This document shows positions 23,035 through 34,890 of a stretch of 64,000 bases of DNA, one piece after another; the first letter of the stretch is position 1; every line of letters begins with the position of its first letter. Location: NCBI GenBank assembly GCA_007922195.1, contig ML681992.1, positions 38,425,350 to 38,489,349 on the forward strand, in the 5' to 3' direction. Under the pieces are notes generated by a model that was not told the DNA's origin, ran no database searches, and worked only from the letters and a program-made list of their open reading frames with translations. The stretch comes from Podocnemis expansa (lineage: Eukaryota; Chordata; Testudines; Podocnemididae). The position numbers were made by a program, and so were the translations under genes.

Positions 23035-24262
23035 ACTGGGATGTTTCAGAAGACTGGAAGAAAGTTATGTTGGGCCAATACTTAAAAAGGATAAATGGAA
23101 TCACTAAGTAATTATAGGCCTGTCAGACTGACATTGGCACTGATCCTAGGCAAGATAATATAACAATTGATATGAGACTTAATAAAGAACTAAAGGAGAG
23201 TAATGTAATTAATGTCAATCAACACAGATTTATGGAAAATAATTATGTCAAACTGACTTGATATCTTTTTTGAAGAGATTACAAGTTTGGTTGATAGACG
23301 CAATTGCATTGATATAAAATACCTCGCTTTCTGTAAGGTATGATACTTGGTACTGCACAATATTTTGATTGAAAAACTAGAATGATATAAAATTAGTTAA
23401 CTGAATTACAAAATTAAATGGATTAAAAGCTGGCTAACTCATATGTCTCAAAATGCGATTGTTAACAGAATCATCAACTGGGTGTGTTTCCCACAGGGAT
23501 CGTTTCCTTGCAATACACTATGTTATTATCAATGTCCTGGAAATAAAACATAAAATTGTCACTGATAAAATTTACAGAGAACACAAACACTAGAGAAGTG
23601 GTAAATAATGAAGAGAACTAGTCACTGATACAGAGTTATCATGATCATTTGGTAAACTGAAGACAAGCAAATAACATGCATCTTAATATGGCTAAATTCA
23701 AATGTATATATTTAGCAAGAATGTAGGCCATACTTACAAGATGGGATTCTCTATGCTGGGAAGCAGTGCTTCTGAAGAAAATTTGGGGGTCATGGTGGAT
23801 AACAAGATACACATTACCAAGTTCCAAAGGGGCAGCTGTGTTAGTCTGGCTCAGTAAAACTAACAAGGAGTCATCTGGCACTCAAAGATTTATTTATTGC
23901 ATGAGCTTTCATGGGAGAAAATACCACTTAGTGCCTGACAAAGTAAGACTTTCTCCCATGAAAGCTCATGCAATAAATAAATTTGTTAGTCTTTAAGTTG
24001 CCACAGGACTCCTTAGTTGTTTTTGTTTTGTTTTGTTTTTAAGATAAACATAAGCTCCCAGTGTCGAACTATAATTAGAACAGCTAACGAAACCTGCGAT
24101 ACTTGAACAAGAAAATCTCAAGTAGCAGATAAGTTATTTTACCATTGTATTTGACACTGGTGTGACCACTACTAAACTAGTGTGTCCTGTTTTGGGGCCC
24201 ACAATTCAAGAGTGATATTTGAAGGGGGTTCAGAAAAGAACAAATGAAAAGGGTTAAAGGAC
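23035..24262 (+). mobile_element. Old CR1/L3-type LINE with broken RT frame, interrupted by a PLE
   Basis: Translated in pieces on the plus strand, the order of CR1 RT landmarks is visible. There is a DWKKV..NYRPVRLT-like start, VPQGS near 23495, a FINVLE-like block, KIADDIKLV-like degenerate sequence, and an SEENLGVMVDNK-like region at 23770-23805. The copy is then split by a 227 bp PLE insertion. It resumes at about 24046 (agctcccagtg) and reaches cacaattcaagagtga near 24210. Many stops and frame breaks make it a dead copy. Confidence 0.7.
23814..24040. mobile_element. Palindromic Penelope-derived unit inside a CR1
   Basis: The left arm starts caagttccaaaggggcagc; the right arm ends gccacaggactccttag. 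The arms carry gagctttcatgggagaaaat and its complement. Flanking repeats aagatacaca (23804-23813) and aagataaaca (24041-24050) match at 9 of 10 positions. The interrupted CR1 reads on across the insert, which confirms the borders independently. Confidence 0.8.
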
Positions 24263-24834
24263 GCATTCAGGAGCATGTGTAATTTCATTGGGCAAATTAC
24301 TGAGAGAAAGTAAAAGAGTTGTTATTTGATTTGTAGAAATTTATAGAACCATATTTTGAGTGGTATCACCACCTGCAGCATAGCAGGCAGGAGTTCCTAC
24401 CAACCTCTTTCCTAGCTCCCAGCTGCACATTGTTTTAAAAATGGGCCAAGCTATATATTGCCTGAAAGCCCTTTCTCGCACAAAAACAACAGCAGCAAGC
24501 ATGATAAACCAAGAATATTTATGTAGATATGCTTGAGAAAATGTTTAATAAAATTTTAAAATTATACTTTAATACAGTTATGTTAAACATGCATTCTACA
24601 CAAAGTAGCCCCCAACTGATAGTATTGTTACCAGATAATGCTTAGAACACCATAACTGATTAATTTTTTTACTGTTACAGATAACTCTAAATGGAAGAAG
24701 TGCTTCAAGTCAATTGACCACTGCCTGCAAACAAGTGGCTCAGTGGTATTGATTAGCAGCTTTCTTTATTAACCAAAAGAATTCTAATAAGGTACTGCTT
24801 CAGACATCAGAAACAAGTCAGGGATTATTAGAAG
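24263..24834. other. Intronic stretch, no gene recognised
   Basis: AT-rich DNA between two CR1 remnants. It may contain further degraded CR1 sequence, but I could not support that. Confidence 0.4.
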
Positions 24835-24893
24835 CTAAATACGAATCAACAGTGTAATGCTATTGCAAAAGAAGCAAACACCACAATGGGATA

Positions 24894-25687
24894 TGTGGTA
24901 CGCCAGGCAGAGTGCGGTCAGGCACGTCAGGCAAGATGTGTTCTTATCAGTGTTGTTCTGTGTCCAGCGCTGATATCAGTTTGGCTGCATGTGTGAATGC
25001 GTGCATGAGTAAACTGAGACAACACTCACGACTGAGGAAACCAAAACACAACTACGGATCTTTGCAGAAACGAAGGTGCCAAGCTAGGCTTTATTGCAAT
25101 GTAGCACTATGTCAAACAATCCATATAAACAGATTTGTTGGCAGCATTGGTGCTCTCAGTGCAATGGAACAGCTCAACTGATAGCACGACGGGCTGTCAC
25201 CCTCTCGGCTGCACAAAGTTTCGGCTCTGGGGCTCCTACTTTTATACCTTATCTGAAATGACTTGTACATCCCTCCTTTGATGCCACGCCTTAATTTGAT
25301 AGGTCCCTGGTTACCTCAATTGTCCTATGCATCCCTCCTTTGATGCCAACCCTTAATTTGATAGGGCCCTGGGCATCACCATACATCAAGGTGTTATGAC
25401 TTGGCCAAACCTCTCCTTTGTACAGGTCACTTCGACCCAGCATAGCTCCTTATCTCTTTTGGCATGAGACTGGACTAACACCACCTTTCTCCAATTCTTT
25501 ATTCAAGTACATTCTCATCTTTCTCTTAGTACTTTCTCATCTTTAGCTTGTGACAGTTTCGATGAGGTTATCATGGTCCCATGCTCTATGTGCATGCCAT
25601 TCAGGCCCACTTAGATTCCTTCAATAGGCCTCGAGTCAATACCTAGGCACTTCTACTTATCTTACTTAACCTTTACTTTCTCCTACA
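24894..25687 (-). mobile_element. Solo LTR inserted in a CR1
   Basis: A 794 bp unit with TG/CA ends and near-perfect 5 bp flanks, ggata (24889-24893) and ggatg (25688-25692). Read on the minus strand it starts tgtaggagaaagtaaagg. It has a TATA-like ggtataaaagtagg near 25235 and an aataaa signal near 25093, and ends close to 24894, which is U3-R-U5 order. A two-fold internal repeat (tgatgcca..cccttaatttgatag) lies at 25276-25370. No viral genes remain. The surrounding CR1 fixes both borders. Confidence 0.8.
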
Positions 25688-25864
25688 GGATGGTTTAACA
25701 GGAGTATTTTAAGAAAGATATGAGAAGCAATTCTTCTGTTCTATTCTGTGCTGATTAGGCCTCAAGTACTGTGTCCAGTCCTGGACACCTTATTTCAATG
25801 AAAGGTGTGGAGAAATTATAGAAAGTTCAGAGAAGACAAAAAGAATGACAAAAGGTCTGGTCGA

Positions 25865-26037
25865 TTTCAAGAGGGATAGCCGTGTTAGTCTAGTCCAGCA
25901 AAAAAAAAAACCAAACAAACAAAAAAAACCCAACAACGAGTCACGCGGAACTTAAAGACTAACGAATTTATTTTTTGCATGAGCTTTTGTGGGAGAAAAT
26001 CCCACTTTGTTAGATGCTTCGAAGATGGGTGAACTTA
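25865..26037 (-). mobile_element. Penelope-like element 3' fragment inside a CR1
   Basis: Starts with gagggatagccgtgttagtc, then an A-rich run, gagtcacgcgg, and gagaaaatcccactttgt, in the order of the PLE 3' terminus. The CR1 that it splits reads through on both sides. A clean TSD was not resolved. Confidence 0.7.
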
Positions 26038-26420
26038 CTTGACTTAGGAGGGAAGATTGAAAAAACGGGGGTTTTTTGGTCTGGAAAAGAGAAGACTGAG
26101 AGGGAACATGATAACAGTTTTCAAGTGCCTAAAAGGTTGCTATGAGGAGGAGGGAGAATGATTATTCTCCGTAACCTCTGATGATAGGACAAGAAACAAT
26201 GGGCTTAAATTGCAGCAAGAGAAGGTTAGGTTGCACTTTAGGAATAAATTCTTAACTATCAGGGAGATTAACCTCTGTAATAAATTGTCTTTTGAGACGG
26301 TAGAATCTTCATCATTAGAAATTTTAAAGAGCAGATTAGATAAACACCTGTCTAGAATGGTTCGTAATGCAGGGGACTGGATTTGATGAACTCTCATGGT
26401 CCCTTCCAGTTTCTATGCTA

Positions 26421-27676
26421 CACAAACTACATGCACATAGTTTCACAACATAATTACAATCACAAATTAATTTCTCACAAAAATCTTTGCTTTTAATTTG
26501 GTCTTAACCATTTTTAAGCATCAGTGAGGAAACAAAGTGTTCCAACTATTAGCTGAATTTTTGGATAATACCACGGGTAGTACTTAGTGACTTAGTAAAT
26601 AATTAGTAAATAATGCTTAGTGACACTTTACACGCTATAAGAAGCACATCCATAAGCTGAATTTGGCAAGATTTGAAGGGAACTACATCAAGCCACAGGA
26701 AAAAAAAAAGTTGAAGAGACATAAAAGCTGCAGGCAAGACTAGCTTTATACTCCAGTTTACTTTCCCTTCACAATGATCTTTTAAACATTATGGAGAGCT
26801 TCAATATCACAGAATTGATGTACCCATTTGGTGAGGCTGAACTGGCAACAAAGTCAACTTTCAGGGTAGTGTAAAATAGACTCATAGGTTTTAAGGTCAG
26901 GCGGGATCATTATGATCATTTAGCCTGACCTGCACAATGCAAACTGCAAAATCTCACCCACACACTACTGTAATAAACCTCTGACACATGGAGGAAGTTG
27001 AATCTTTGTTGTTTATGTGATCTGTCAGGACTGCTAATTGGAATTTGCATCTCACAACAGTGGAAGGATTTGTGAAACACATTTTGTTAAGTTTTAAAGA
27101 TTTTTTTTGAGTGATGATTGTGCAGTACCTTCATGAAATCAGAGTCATAAAAAAAGTATGACCTTGTTATATTGCAAGAACCATAAAAATAAAATTAGAT
27201 TGTTAAAATGTAACTCATTATATTCTGTGCATTTGTTCAGCACTAGAGCACGAAAACAGAGAAATGAAGTCATCGGCTGGGTTGATAACCATAAAACAGC
27301 ATGTAAATGCTCCTTCCCAAGTTCTTCCTTCCTGACACCCCAGAACTCCACTGAATTTAAAACAAACTGTTAAGAATGGATGAGACAACTTCCTCAAAAA
27401 TAATTAAGTACTTTGAGATTCTTTAGGTGTTGTTAAAGGCTAAGAAAGCAGCAAATTAAAGCTATGATATGAGGTTATTCACATGTGCAAACCATTCATG
27501 TTTGATGGACTAGCATTCATTAATATTATGATAACAACAGTCTTCAGTTATGAAATGACTCATATGCAGCCTCCAAAACCTAAAGAATTATCCCAGGCAC
27601 TATTAATGTATAGACTTCAATGAAGAAGAGACTAATGATAGGCTTGAACACAGAGGAAAAAACACAAGAGTGAAGG
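26421..27676. other. Intronic stretch with a small CR1 fragment
   Basis: Apart from a CR1 3' fragment at about 26880-27005 on the minus strand (gactcataggttttaaggtc, ctgacctgcacaatgc), nothing was recognised. The frames at 27145-27373 overlap on both strands and have no domain. Confidence 0.55.
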
Positions 27677-27775
27677 GTAAAACAAACAAGGAGTCTGGTG
27701 GCACTTAAAAGACTAACAAATTGATTTATCACAAGAGCTTTCATGGGAGAAAATCCCACTTTGTCAAGATGGCTG
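27677..27775 (-). mobile_element. Short Penelope-like element 3' fragment with 11 bp TSD
   Basis: A 99 bp piece with acaaggagtctggtggcac and gagaaaatcccactttgtc. The flanks aagagtgaagg (27666-27676) and aagagtgcagg (27776-27786) differ at one base. It is the shortest TSD-bearing PLE copy in the window. Confidence 0.75.
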
Positions 27776-28194
27776 AAGAGTGCAGGTGACAGTGACTATT
27801 ACCAACCCAAATGCAGACAAGTTTGCTTGTCTCATGGTCACGTCCTCATTTCAGTGTGCTATGGATGTACATGACTTTTTGGAAGCATGAGTTCATCATG
27901 GTACTATGATCAAAACATCTGATTGTGAGGGAACAATGCATACGTGCCAGGTGAAAAGCAAACCAATATCCATTTTGCTACTGATAAAGTGACCTGTACC
28001 TTGTGCTAGCAGAAGCCTTGAAGTTTAGCAATCATTGATGGAAAAGGTGAGGTACACGTGCTTAACAAGTCAGAAGTTGTTAATATCTTCTAAGATTTTG
28101 CTAAACTCTTTATTATGAGAAAAAAAGAGACTAAATACTGAGACTAAAGAGACTATATATTGAGACTAAATACTAGAGCTACAATGAAATACAA

Positions 28195-28446
28195 CTTGCA
28201 TTTGACATGTATGCAGCTGGGGAGGTTGAGGCTGGATATTAGGAAAAACCTTCGTACTAGGAGGGTGGTAAAGAATTGGAATGGGCTACCTAGTGAGGTG
28301 GTGGAATCTCTGTCTTTGGAGATGGTTAAGGCCTGGCTGGATAAAACTCTAGCTGGAATAATTTAGTGGGAGCGGTCCTACTTTTTTGGCAGGGGGTTGG
28401 ACTAGACAACCTCATGGGGTCCCTTCCAACCCTATGATTCTATGAA
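28195..28446 (+). mobile_element. CR1 LINE 3' end
   Basis: The frame LGRLRLDIRKNLRTRRVV, WNGLPSEVVESLSLEM is the familiar C-terminal tail of CR1 reverse transcriptase. It is followed by a 3' UTR ending cccttccaaccctatgattc tatga, the CR1 tail octamer. This is a heavily 5'-truncated copy. Confidence 0.85.
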
Positions 28447-28919
28447 TTATGAGAAAGAAGAAACTCCATGGCACTACATCTGTCCAATACAAAATCACTG
28501 ACTCCACAAACATCTCTAATGTCACACAAAAGAGGCTACTGTTTCATACTCTCATGAAGAATGAATTAACTACACACACTACAACAAAAATGCAATGCTC
28601 AAGGAATTTCATTGTTCCATGGCATAATGAAGCTGCTGTGATTCACTGTTTTAGTGAAATTTCTTTGTAGTGCCCAAGGGAGGCTGACCCTAGAATTATC
28701 TTGCATGCCATCAATGCCACAGAAAGAGATTTCACTAAATTCTAGACTTTTTCACAAGACTTGGATGTTCTAGTAGTCTCTCTGAGACACTATCAAACTC
28801 TTACACAAACTATTGTTTTTGTGCCTGCTGCTGGGAAACAGAATTGCTACATAACCTCAGAGATATATTCCTATCACTTAGACCATTAAAAACTGCCACA
28901 CTGGCATGCTTCCATAACC
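28447..28919. other. Intronic stretch, no gene recognised
   Basis: Unassigned sequence between a CR1 tail and a PLE insertion. The frame at 28449-28670 has no domain. Confidence 0.4.
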
Positions 28920-28930
28920 TTTCAAGATGT

Positions 28931-29317
28931 CAAGTTCCAAAGGGGCAGCCGTGTTAGTCTAGTTCAGTAAAACAAACAGGAGTCCTGTGGCACTTAAAGA
29001 CTAACATCTTTATTTACTGCATAAGCTTTCATGGGAGAAAATCCCACTTCATCAGACTCTTTGAAGGAGGAGGGACTTAAAGAATGGGAGCAAATCAAAG
29101 CAAGGAAGTTTACGTCATAGGAAAAGGTCACACTAACAGCAAATCAAAATAGTTGTAAAGATTCATATACTGAGGAACAGCATACAGATGAAGATTAGGT
29201 CAAATCACCTGTTGTAATGAGAAAAATCCAATGTCCCTATTAAGTTCTGAAGCAATTTAACCGAATTTGCAAATAAACTCAATCTCAGCAGCTTCTCTTT
29301 GAAGCCTTGATCTAGTA
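28931..29317 (-). mobile_element. Penelope-like element 3' copy with perfect 11 bp TSD
   Basis: Starts caagttccaaaggggcagcc and runs through gtcctgtggcacttaaagac and gagaaaatcccacttcatc into the 3' UTR. It reaches the very end of the endonuclease frame (gcaaataaactcaatctcag, cttctctttgaagccttgat). The direct repeat tttcaagatgt is perfect at 28920-28930 and 29318-29328. This is the non-palindromic, simple-truncation form of the family. Confidence 0.85.
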
Positions 29318-29328
29318 TTTCAAGATGT

Positions 29329-29884
29329 GACAATACAGGAAGACTGGCTGGAAAAATCAAATTATCTTACTGAGAGGAATTTGATTTAGCCTCCAAAGAC
29401 TAACTCATTAATTTGAAGGTGCTCAGAACAGCTGAAACAGTCATGGACGAGGCTACAAATGCACCAGAGACATTTATATATTAAATTTACATATGAGGAC
29501 CAACATTATGACACTTGCAAAACTATGCTGTTGGATGATTTTGAAAAACAAAATAAAAGGAGAATAATTGTCACTAACAAGGGGTGCATTTATATTGGCT
29601 ATCAAGAGGGAAAATGATAATGCAATGGAATAGTTATGTGATGGTCAAGCACATCAAAAATTACCCTCCCTATCGGGCATTGATAGTTTTTGGAAAATGG
29701 ACTGATCACACCAATTATGTGTTAAATACCACACACACATGAATCAGTTTTTCAGTTAATCAAACACTTGTATGCAAAGCCCAGATGCTCCTTACACTGC
29801 AAACATTTGCCAAGCACCCTTTCACTTGTATCACTAACTTACCCATGAAATGAGATTTTACTGCATTATGCTACAAGTCTAATT
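29329..29884. other. Intronic stretch, no gene recognised
   Basis: AT-rich. No exon or family signature seen. Confidence 0.4.
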
Positions 29885-30300
29885 AGAAAACATGCCTTAT
29901 AGTAACAAACTAAAGAGTTCAATATATTAGCTTAACAAAGGGAAGGTTAAGAAGTGACTTGATTACAGTCTGCAAGTATGTACATTTGGAAAAAATATTT
30001 AATAATGTGCTCTTCACTCTAGCATAAAAACATATAATACAATCCACTGGCTGGAAATTTAAGCTAGACAACTCAGAAGGAAATATAGCATACATTTTTA
30101 ACAGTGAGGTTAACTGACTATTGGAACAATTTACAGAAGACAGCAGTGGATTCTCCACCACTGATCTTTAAAACTGGACATATTTCTAAAAGCTATTTTC
30201 TAGGTATTATTTTGGAGAATTTCTGTAGCTTGCATTATACAGGAGGTTAGACTAGATTTATCACAATTGTCCCTTCTGGCTTTGGACTCCATGAATCTCT
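29885..30300 (+). mobile_element. CR1/L3-type LINE 3' end
   Basis: Reads aaacatgccttatagtaac, agcttaacaaagggaaggtt, gtgacttgattacagtctgc and cccttctggctttgg in the order of the L3-like CR1 tail. It is the complement of the copy at 16955-17330. Frames are broken. Confidence 0.8.
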
Positions 30301-30483
30301 GAAAGTCTCCACGCCGAACAAACTGTTTCAACTCATCATTTCAAAAGTGTTTTGAAACTACATGCTGAAGAAATTTTCCCCCTCAAATTCTTTCTCAAAG
30401 TTTTTTTAACAACCAAAAATATTTGCCAAATTTGACCCAAACTCAAGAATAGGTTGGCTGCCCAGGGGAAAAAAATCAGCAAA

Positions 30484-30510
30484 TTAATAATAATAATAAT
30501 AATAATAATA

Positions 30511-30541
<31 letters not shown>
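30484..30541. repeat. (AAT)n-(ATG)n microsatellite
   Basis: About nine AAT units pass directly into about ten ATG units. On the minus strand this yields a meaningless poly-isoleucine frame. Confidence 0.95.
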
Positions 30542-30542
<1 letters not shown>

Positions 30543-32219
30543 TAGCCCAGCTCTAGCCACAAGCTTCTCAATAATTTAGAGAGAAGGCAATGATCATTGA
30601 GATACTTAGAACGAATAAGTGTTTGATTTTTAAAAAGATACATTGTCTGAAAATAGACAGAGAAAAGTAAATGACTTACAGTTTGAGTAAATTTTCAAAT
30701 AGTGAATCTTTTACAATATATCCACTATGATTATGCAATATTATAATTTGTCAAAGCTGCAAGACAAGACAATGCAAGACTAGCTAATGCTACACAGACA
30801 TAACATATCAGTGGGGGTAACACTAATAAAATCGAACAAGACTCCAATAACTAGGGAGAAGAGGAAAGGAGGAAACAGGTTTTAATCTCAAAATTTTAAT
30901 CCAAATGCATCTAAGAATGGCATAAGTATTTGTTTCTATTTTTGTAAAATCATTCATTTGGTGATCATTGCAGCCCTCAAGAACAAAAATCTCTGTAGGG
31001 ATTAAATCCAATTTAGCAGGTAAATAATGTTGGACATAATTTTCAGCTAATATTGGTTGCTTAATACTCCCATTTCAACCAATGGGACAGCTTTTGTAAA
31101 TATTACTCTGTGTGAGTTGATGTCATAGAATTGGGCTCTAAATTCTACTGCAATGATAGGACAGATAGAAAATAGGCTAAATTTTGGACCTAAACCTTTT
31201 TTAAACTGAATATTCAAAGAATGTATAGTAATCTCACTATGATGGGAAAAAAATGGATGCCTTATGGTCATTTAGAGGCACAATGTAAAATAAAATGAAA
31301 GTCAAATTATATACACTGCAATATACCATAAGTAGCTGTCCTAAATATTTGCAACAAAATTGTTCAACATAAATATTTAAGAACAAATAACCAAACACCA
31401 TTGGTCTACTTTTCTCCTATTTACACCGTGCCTCTGCGTGTACAGAAAAGACCTTTAATTTAGCTCCTATATTATATACTGAAGCCTGGAAATAAGGAGC
31501 TCATAAATAAGACTAAAAGTTCTTCACCATTTTCATGATGCATTTTCAAGATCATTGTAAATGAACCCTGAGCAAATTATTCACTAATGGGATTACTAAG
31601 TAACTACTTTTCAACAGGAAAAAATCTTGCATAATCAAGGACTAAGAGTAAGAGAAGCACACGAATTTTGCTTTCATTTTGACACTAAGCAGATCTGTTC
31701 ATCCCTGAAGCTATAGTTAAAAATAGTTTTTGATTTAGTTGTGCACAGTCCTTTGACTCTGTCAGTAATGTTCATGAAAATTATGTTGGTATATACTTAA
31801 TGAAAACAGAAAAAATGCTGAGTGAGATACTCTGTGTGCACGCACATGCATGTGCACGTGCATGCGTGAGCGTGCGCTTAGTACATTAAGGACACTACAA
31901 TAAAATAGGCAGTAACAATAATGATAAAAAGAAAATAAATTCTACTTTCAAGTTTGAGTGCCTTACAAATAATGAAAATCTTTAAACATTACAGAATAGC
32001 ATCTCTGATATAACGCAATGCCAAATACTTCTAGTACCATGAATAATCTGTATTCATGTACAATTGTTTTTCAAATGTATCATGAAACTTTATCAGGCGA
32101 GGTGCAAAGTCTCTTCAATCACCTTGTCCTAGTATGGTGATAATGAAATGGGATATTTCTTATCCTCTAGTTTCTTTTCTGCTAGCTATGTCTCTGTAAT
32201 GAGGCAGAGTGACCTCCCT
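30542..32219. other. AT-rich intronic stretch
   Basis: No exon or transposon terminus was recognised. A short alternating purine-pyrimidine tract lies at 31833-31877 (tgtgtgcacgcacatgca and following). Confidence 0.45.
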
Positions 32220-33340
32220 CCAAGCCTGACATGGAGGAACCACTACAAACTCCATGGTAGGTGGAGGCAAAATGGCCCCATCGCCACAAGAGAAGCGGAG
32301 AGGAGGGACAGGCAGTATAAGAGGTGGACCCTTCAGCTTACTATGGCTGCAATCAGTGAAGAAGGCAGATGTCTCTTGCACACTACAGGACTCCCAACTA
32401 GACCCCAAGCTGTGCAACGATCTGCCTTTGGAGAAGGAGATCAACGCCTTGTCTATACTGAAAATTCTGTGTCAGTCTCCACAGATAGACAAAGCAGGTT
32501 CAATTGAGCAGCCAGCAGAGACTTGCTCATTTGATCCTGAAAGTGCTCTCCATTCAACACAATAACACCACTCCCTCAAAAGAGTAACTCTGTGTCAAAC
32601 AGGGAACATTTTGCATCAGCACAGCCCAGTGAAGGGTAAGTAAGTGAATGGGAGATGTGCATTCTACTGTACATAGATAGCATATATCCCATCAACCCAG
32701 TGTGGCAGTATAGACCAGGTCCAAGAATGGAAAACTGCTGCTGGGACTGCCATCTGACACTTACCCCAAGGAGATGGAGGGCCTGCAGACTACAGAGCCA
32801 TGTCAGTGGACTAGGGTAGAAAACAGCCCAGGGCAACCAGATGTTAATCAAGTTGTGCTGTCACCACATCAGTCAGTATGTTTCAGCAGGAGCACTACTG
32901 ACCCACTGGTGGGAATCCCTGCCACTGTTAGGGACCTGGACTGAGACCTGCTGGATTCTGGGATGCCAGCCTACACACCATAGACTGAAATACACTTGCT
33001 TTCTTTGTGGCTTGCCCTGGTCAGACGGCTGCAAGTCCCTGTCTGATTTAGCCAGGAGACTTGGTTACAGATTACTTGATTGATTATTACTCTGCCCTGC
33101 CCAAAGGGCCAGAACCACTAACTGTCTTTGTTGTCTGCCTTAATCAGAAAGCTAGGTTAAAGACTGCTTATTGCTCTGCCCAGCCAAAGAGTCAGATCCC
33201 AGACTATGAGCACTGTCCACCCTCACCAAGAGGCCTTAATAGGGACCACTAATTAACTGCTGTTGATTGCTTGAGGTAGCAAGTTAAAATGGCCACTATC
33301 CAAGCCTGAGATGCAGGGATCACTACAATCCCGTGATGCT
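32220..33340. mobile_element. Candidate LTR-like element with direct repeats 1.08 kb apart
   Basis: ccaagcctgacatggagga (from 32220) and ccaagcctgagatgcaggga (from 33300) start related blocks that continue with cactacaaactcc and cactacaatccc. Between them are imperfect repeats of ctctgccctgcccaaagggc (33090 and 33172). The structure resembles diverged LTR starts, but no retroviral domain was seen and the outer limits are unknown. Confidence 0.3.
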
Positions 33341-33829
33341 TGGTCTGTTCCTCTCCTCTCTGCAATTCTAGAGCCTATTCACTGTTGCAGCATAGTTCAT
33401 GCTGGCCACACCCGTTTCTTCAGTTTGCCATTATAAGAACAATTCATATAATATGCAAAAACTCTTAGAATATGAAAATAACAATAACATCAAAGTCAAC
33501 TAGTGAACTATGTACAGTAAGCTACCTAGCCAAGAAATTGGAGACATATAAAAATAATGTTATTCCTTGGTTAATGTAGCTATTTCAGGTTGGAAGAATT
33601 GTGAGAGATACTGCTAACAGAAAGGAAATTATTGTATAAAAACATTTTCCATTCTACAACTGACTCCTACAATTCAATGATAGATAGGAAATAGTAAATA
33701 GCAAATATTGAGGAGGAAGAGAGAAAGACAGACAAATAGGGAATTCTCCCCCTGAAAGTAATGACTGAATGGTAAGTTACTTTTTCAATAGTGCATGTAG
33801 CAACTTTTTGTGGAAGGAAACTTCTATAA

Positions 33830-34890
33830 AAGAAAGAAAATCCCCTTTCAATGTTTAATAGAAAGTACTGCTAAAAGATTGCTTTGCTGCCTTACAGATT
33901 TCCTTAGCTGAAGTACAACCTTGTTCTGCCCATGATATCACCAGAGATCTTTTAAAGTGTGTCTTGCTTCCTTTTGGAATGGCTAGTCCTATTGCTTGAA
34001 AGACTCCACATTGCACAACTTAATTCATCTGACCTTTGCCAACAGGGTAGATTGTTAGGGTATTTAGTACCAATAGTAGACCCCATTTAGGAAATACTGA
34101 TCTGACCTCAGGTCTAACCAGTCGGATTGTTCTGAGAAATCTTGAGACTTGAGGCTATTTGACCAAAGACCCTGTGAGTCCTGATTGTAAAACACTGCTT
34201 ATGGCTGCCTAACATGTTAGCGCGTTGGGCTGAAGACCCTTCTCCAAACCATCCTGAAGAAAATCCAGAGTAGTCAGAATTCCAGCATCCTTTGGGTTTG
34301 TTTTCTTCTTGACATCATGAACTAAATCACTGCTAGATGAAGAAAGCTTCTAATGTGGAATCCATGTGGAGGTCCGTGGAGTCCCAGTTATTCTGGAGGA
34401 TAATCCAAGTCCAAAAACCATGAAGTCCTTTGCGTGCATGGAGCTAGAATAGAACTATGAGCTTTCTTTCCCCTTATCTTGTCTTTTGAATCACCTTCTC
34501 TTGAAGTGGAAGTGGCAGGAATACATAAAGCAGACCCTTTAACCACCTGTGTGCATAAGCATTCTTTCCCAGTGACCTGGGATATGCTTCCTTGTGACTT
34601 TGGCAGCTTCCTGTTCTTGGGACTGGCAAACAGTTTGACTGCTGCAATGTCAAACTTTTGTCATGTTCAGAGTCTGAATCAGAATGCTCTCCTTTCTCAG
34701 GAGAGGAGTCATCACCTAAGGATAACTTTCTCTTTTTATGCTTCCTGTGGTGTGTGGTGTTTTTTGGTGGGAGGAGATCTGCTCCACGGATATCCCTGCA
34801 TGAGTATAGCCACATTAGAATCTGTTGTATCCTTTTTAAAAAAAAAAAAAAAACCTTGAATCCTCTAAATATCCCTTCTTCACGGTTCAA
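33830..34890 (-). mobile_element. Internally deleted DIRS-type retrotransposon
   Basis: The minus-strand frame at 34474-34890 joins a charged, gag-like segment (HHRKHKKRKLSLGDDSS, EKGEHSDSDSEHD) directly to KGLLYVFLPLPLQEKVI. The latter is the block after RNase H in DIRS pol, so the RT lies in a deletion. Further left are LDFLQDGLEKGLQPNAL, the start of a DIRS tyrosine recombinase, then RTIRLVRPEVRSVFPKW, and finally WAEQGCTSAKEICKAA, near the recombinase C-terminus. Stops and frame breaks show that it is dead. DIRS elements integrate with a tyrosine recombinase and normally make no TSD. Confidence 0.7.

Larger units (their letters stand above)
24835..26420 (+). mobile_element. CR1 LINE 3' end split by a solo LTR and a PLE
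   Basis: Three CR1 pieces read in order on the plus strand. The first, 24835-24893, has tattgcaaaagaagcaaac. The second, 25688-25864, has aacaggagtattttaagaaa and gattaggcctcaagtactg. The third, 26038-26420, has gaagattgaaaaaa, cagttttcaagtgcctaaaag and cccttccagtttctatg. Removing the two inserts restores collinearity with the usual CR1 3' end. All frames are broken. Confidence 0.8.

Noticed and set aside
697..29317. Short PLE pieces as tRNA-derived SINEs
   Set aside because: The ggggtagccgtgttagtct motif looks SINE-like, but the copies at 1179 and 28931 run on into PLE endonuclease coding sequence, and no A and B boxes with proper spacing were seen.
30336..30560. Minus-strand frame with a long isoleucine run
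   Set aside because: It is the reverse reading of the (AAT)n microsatellite at 30484-30511 and has no protein meaning.
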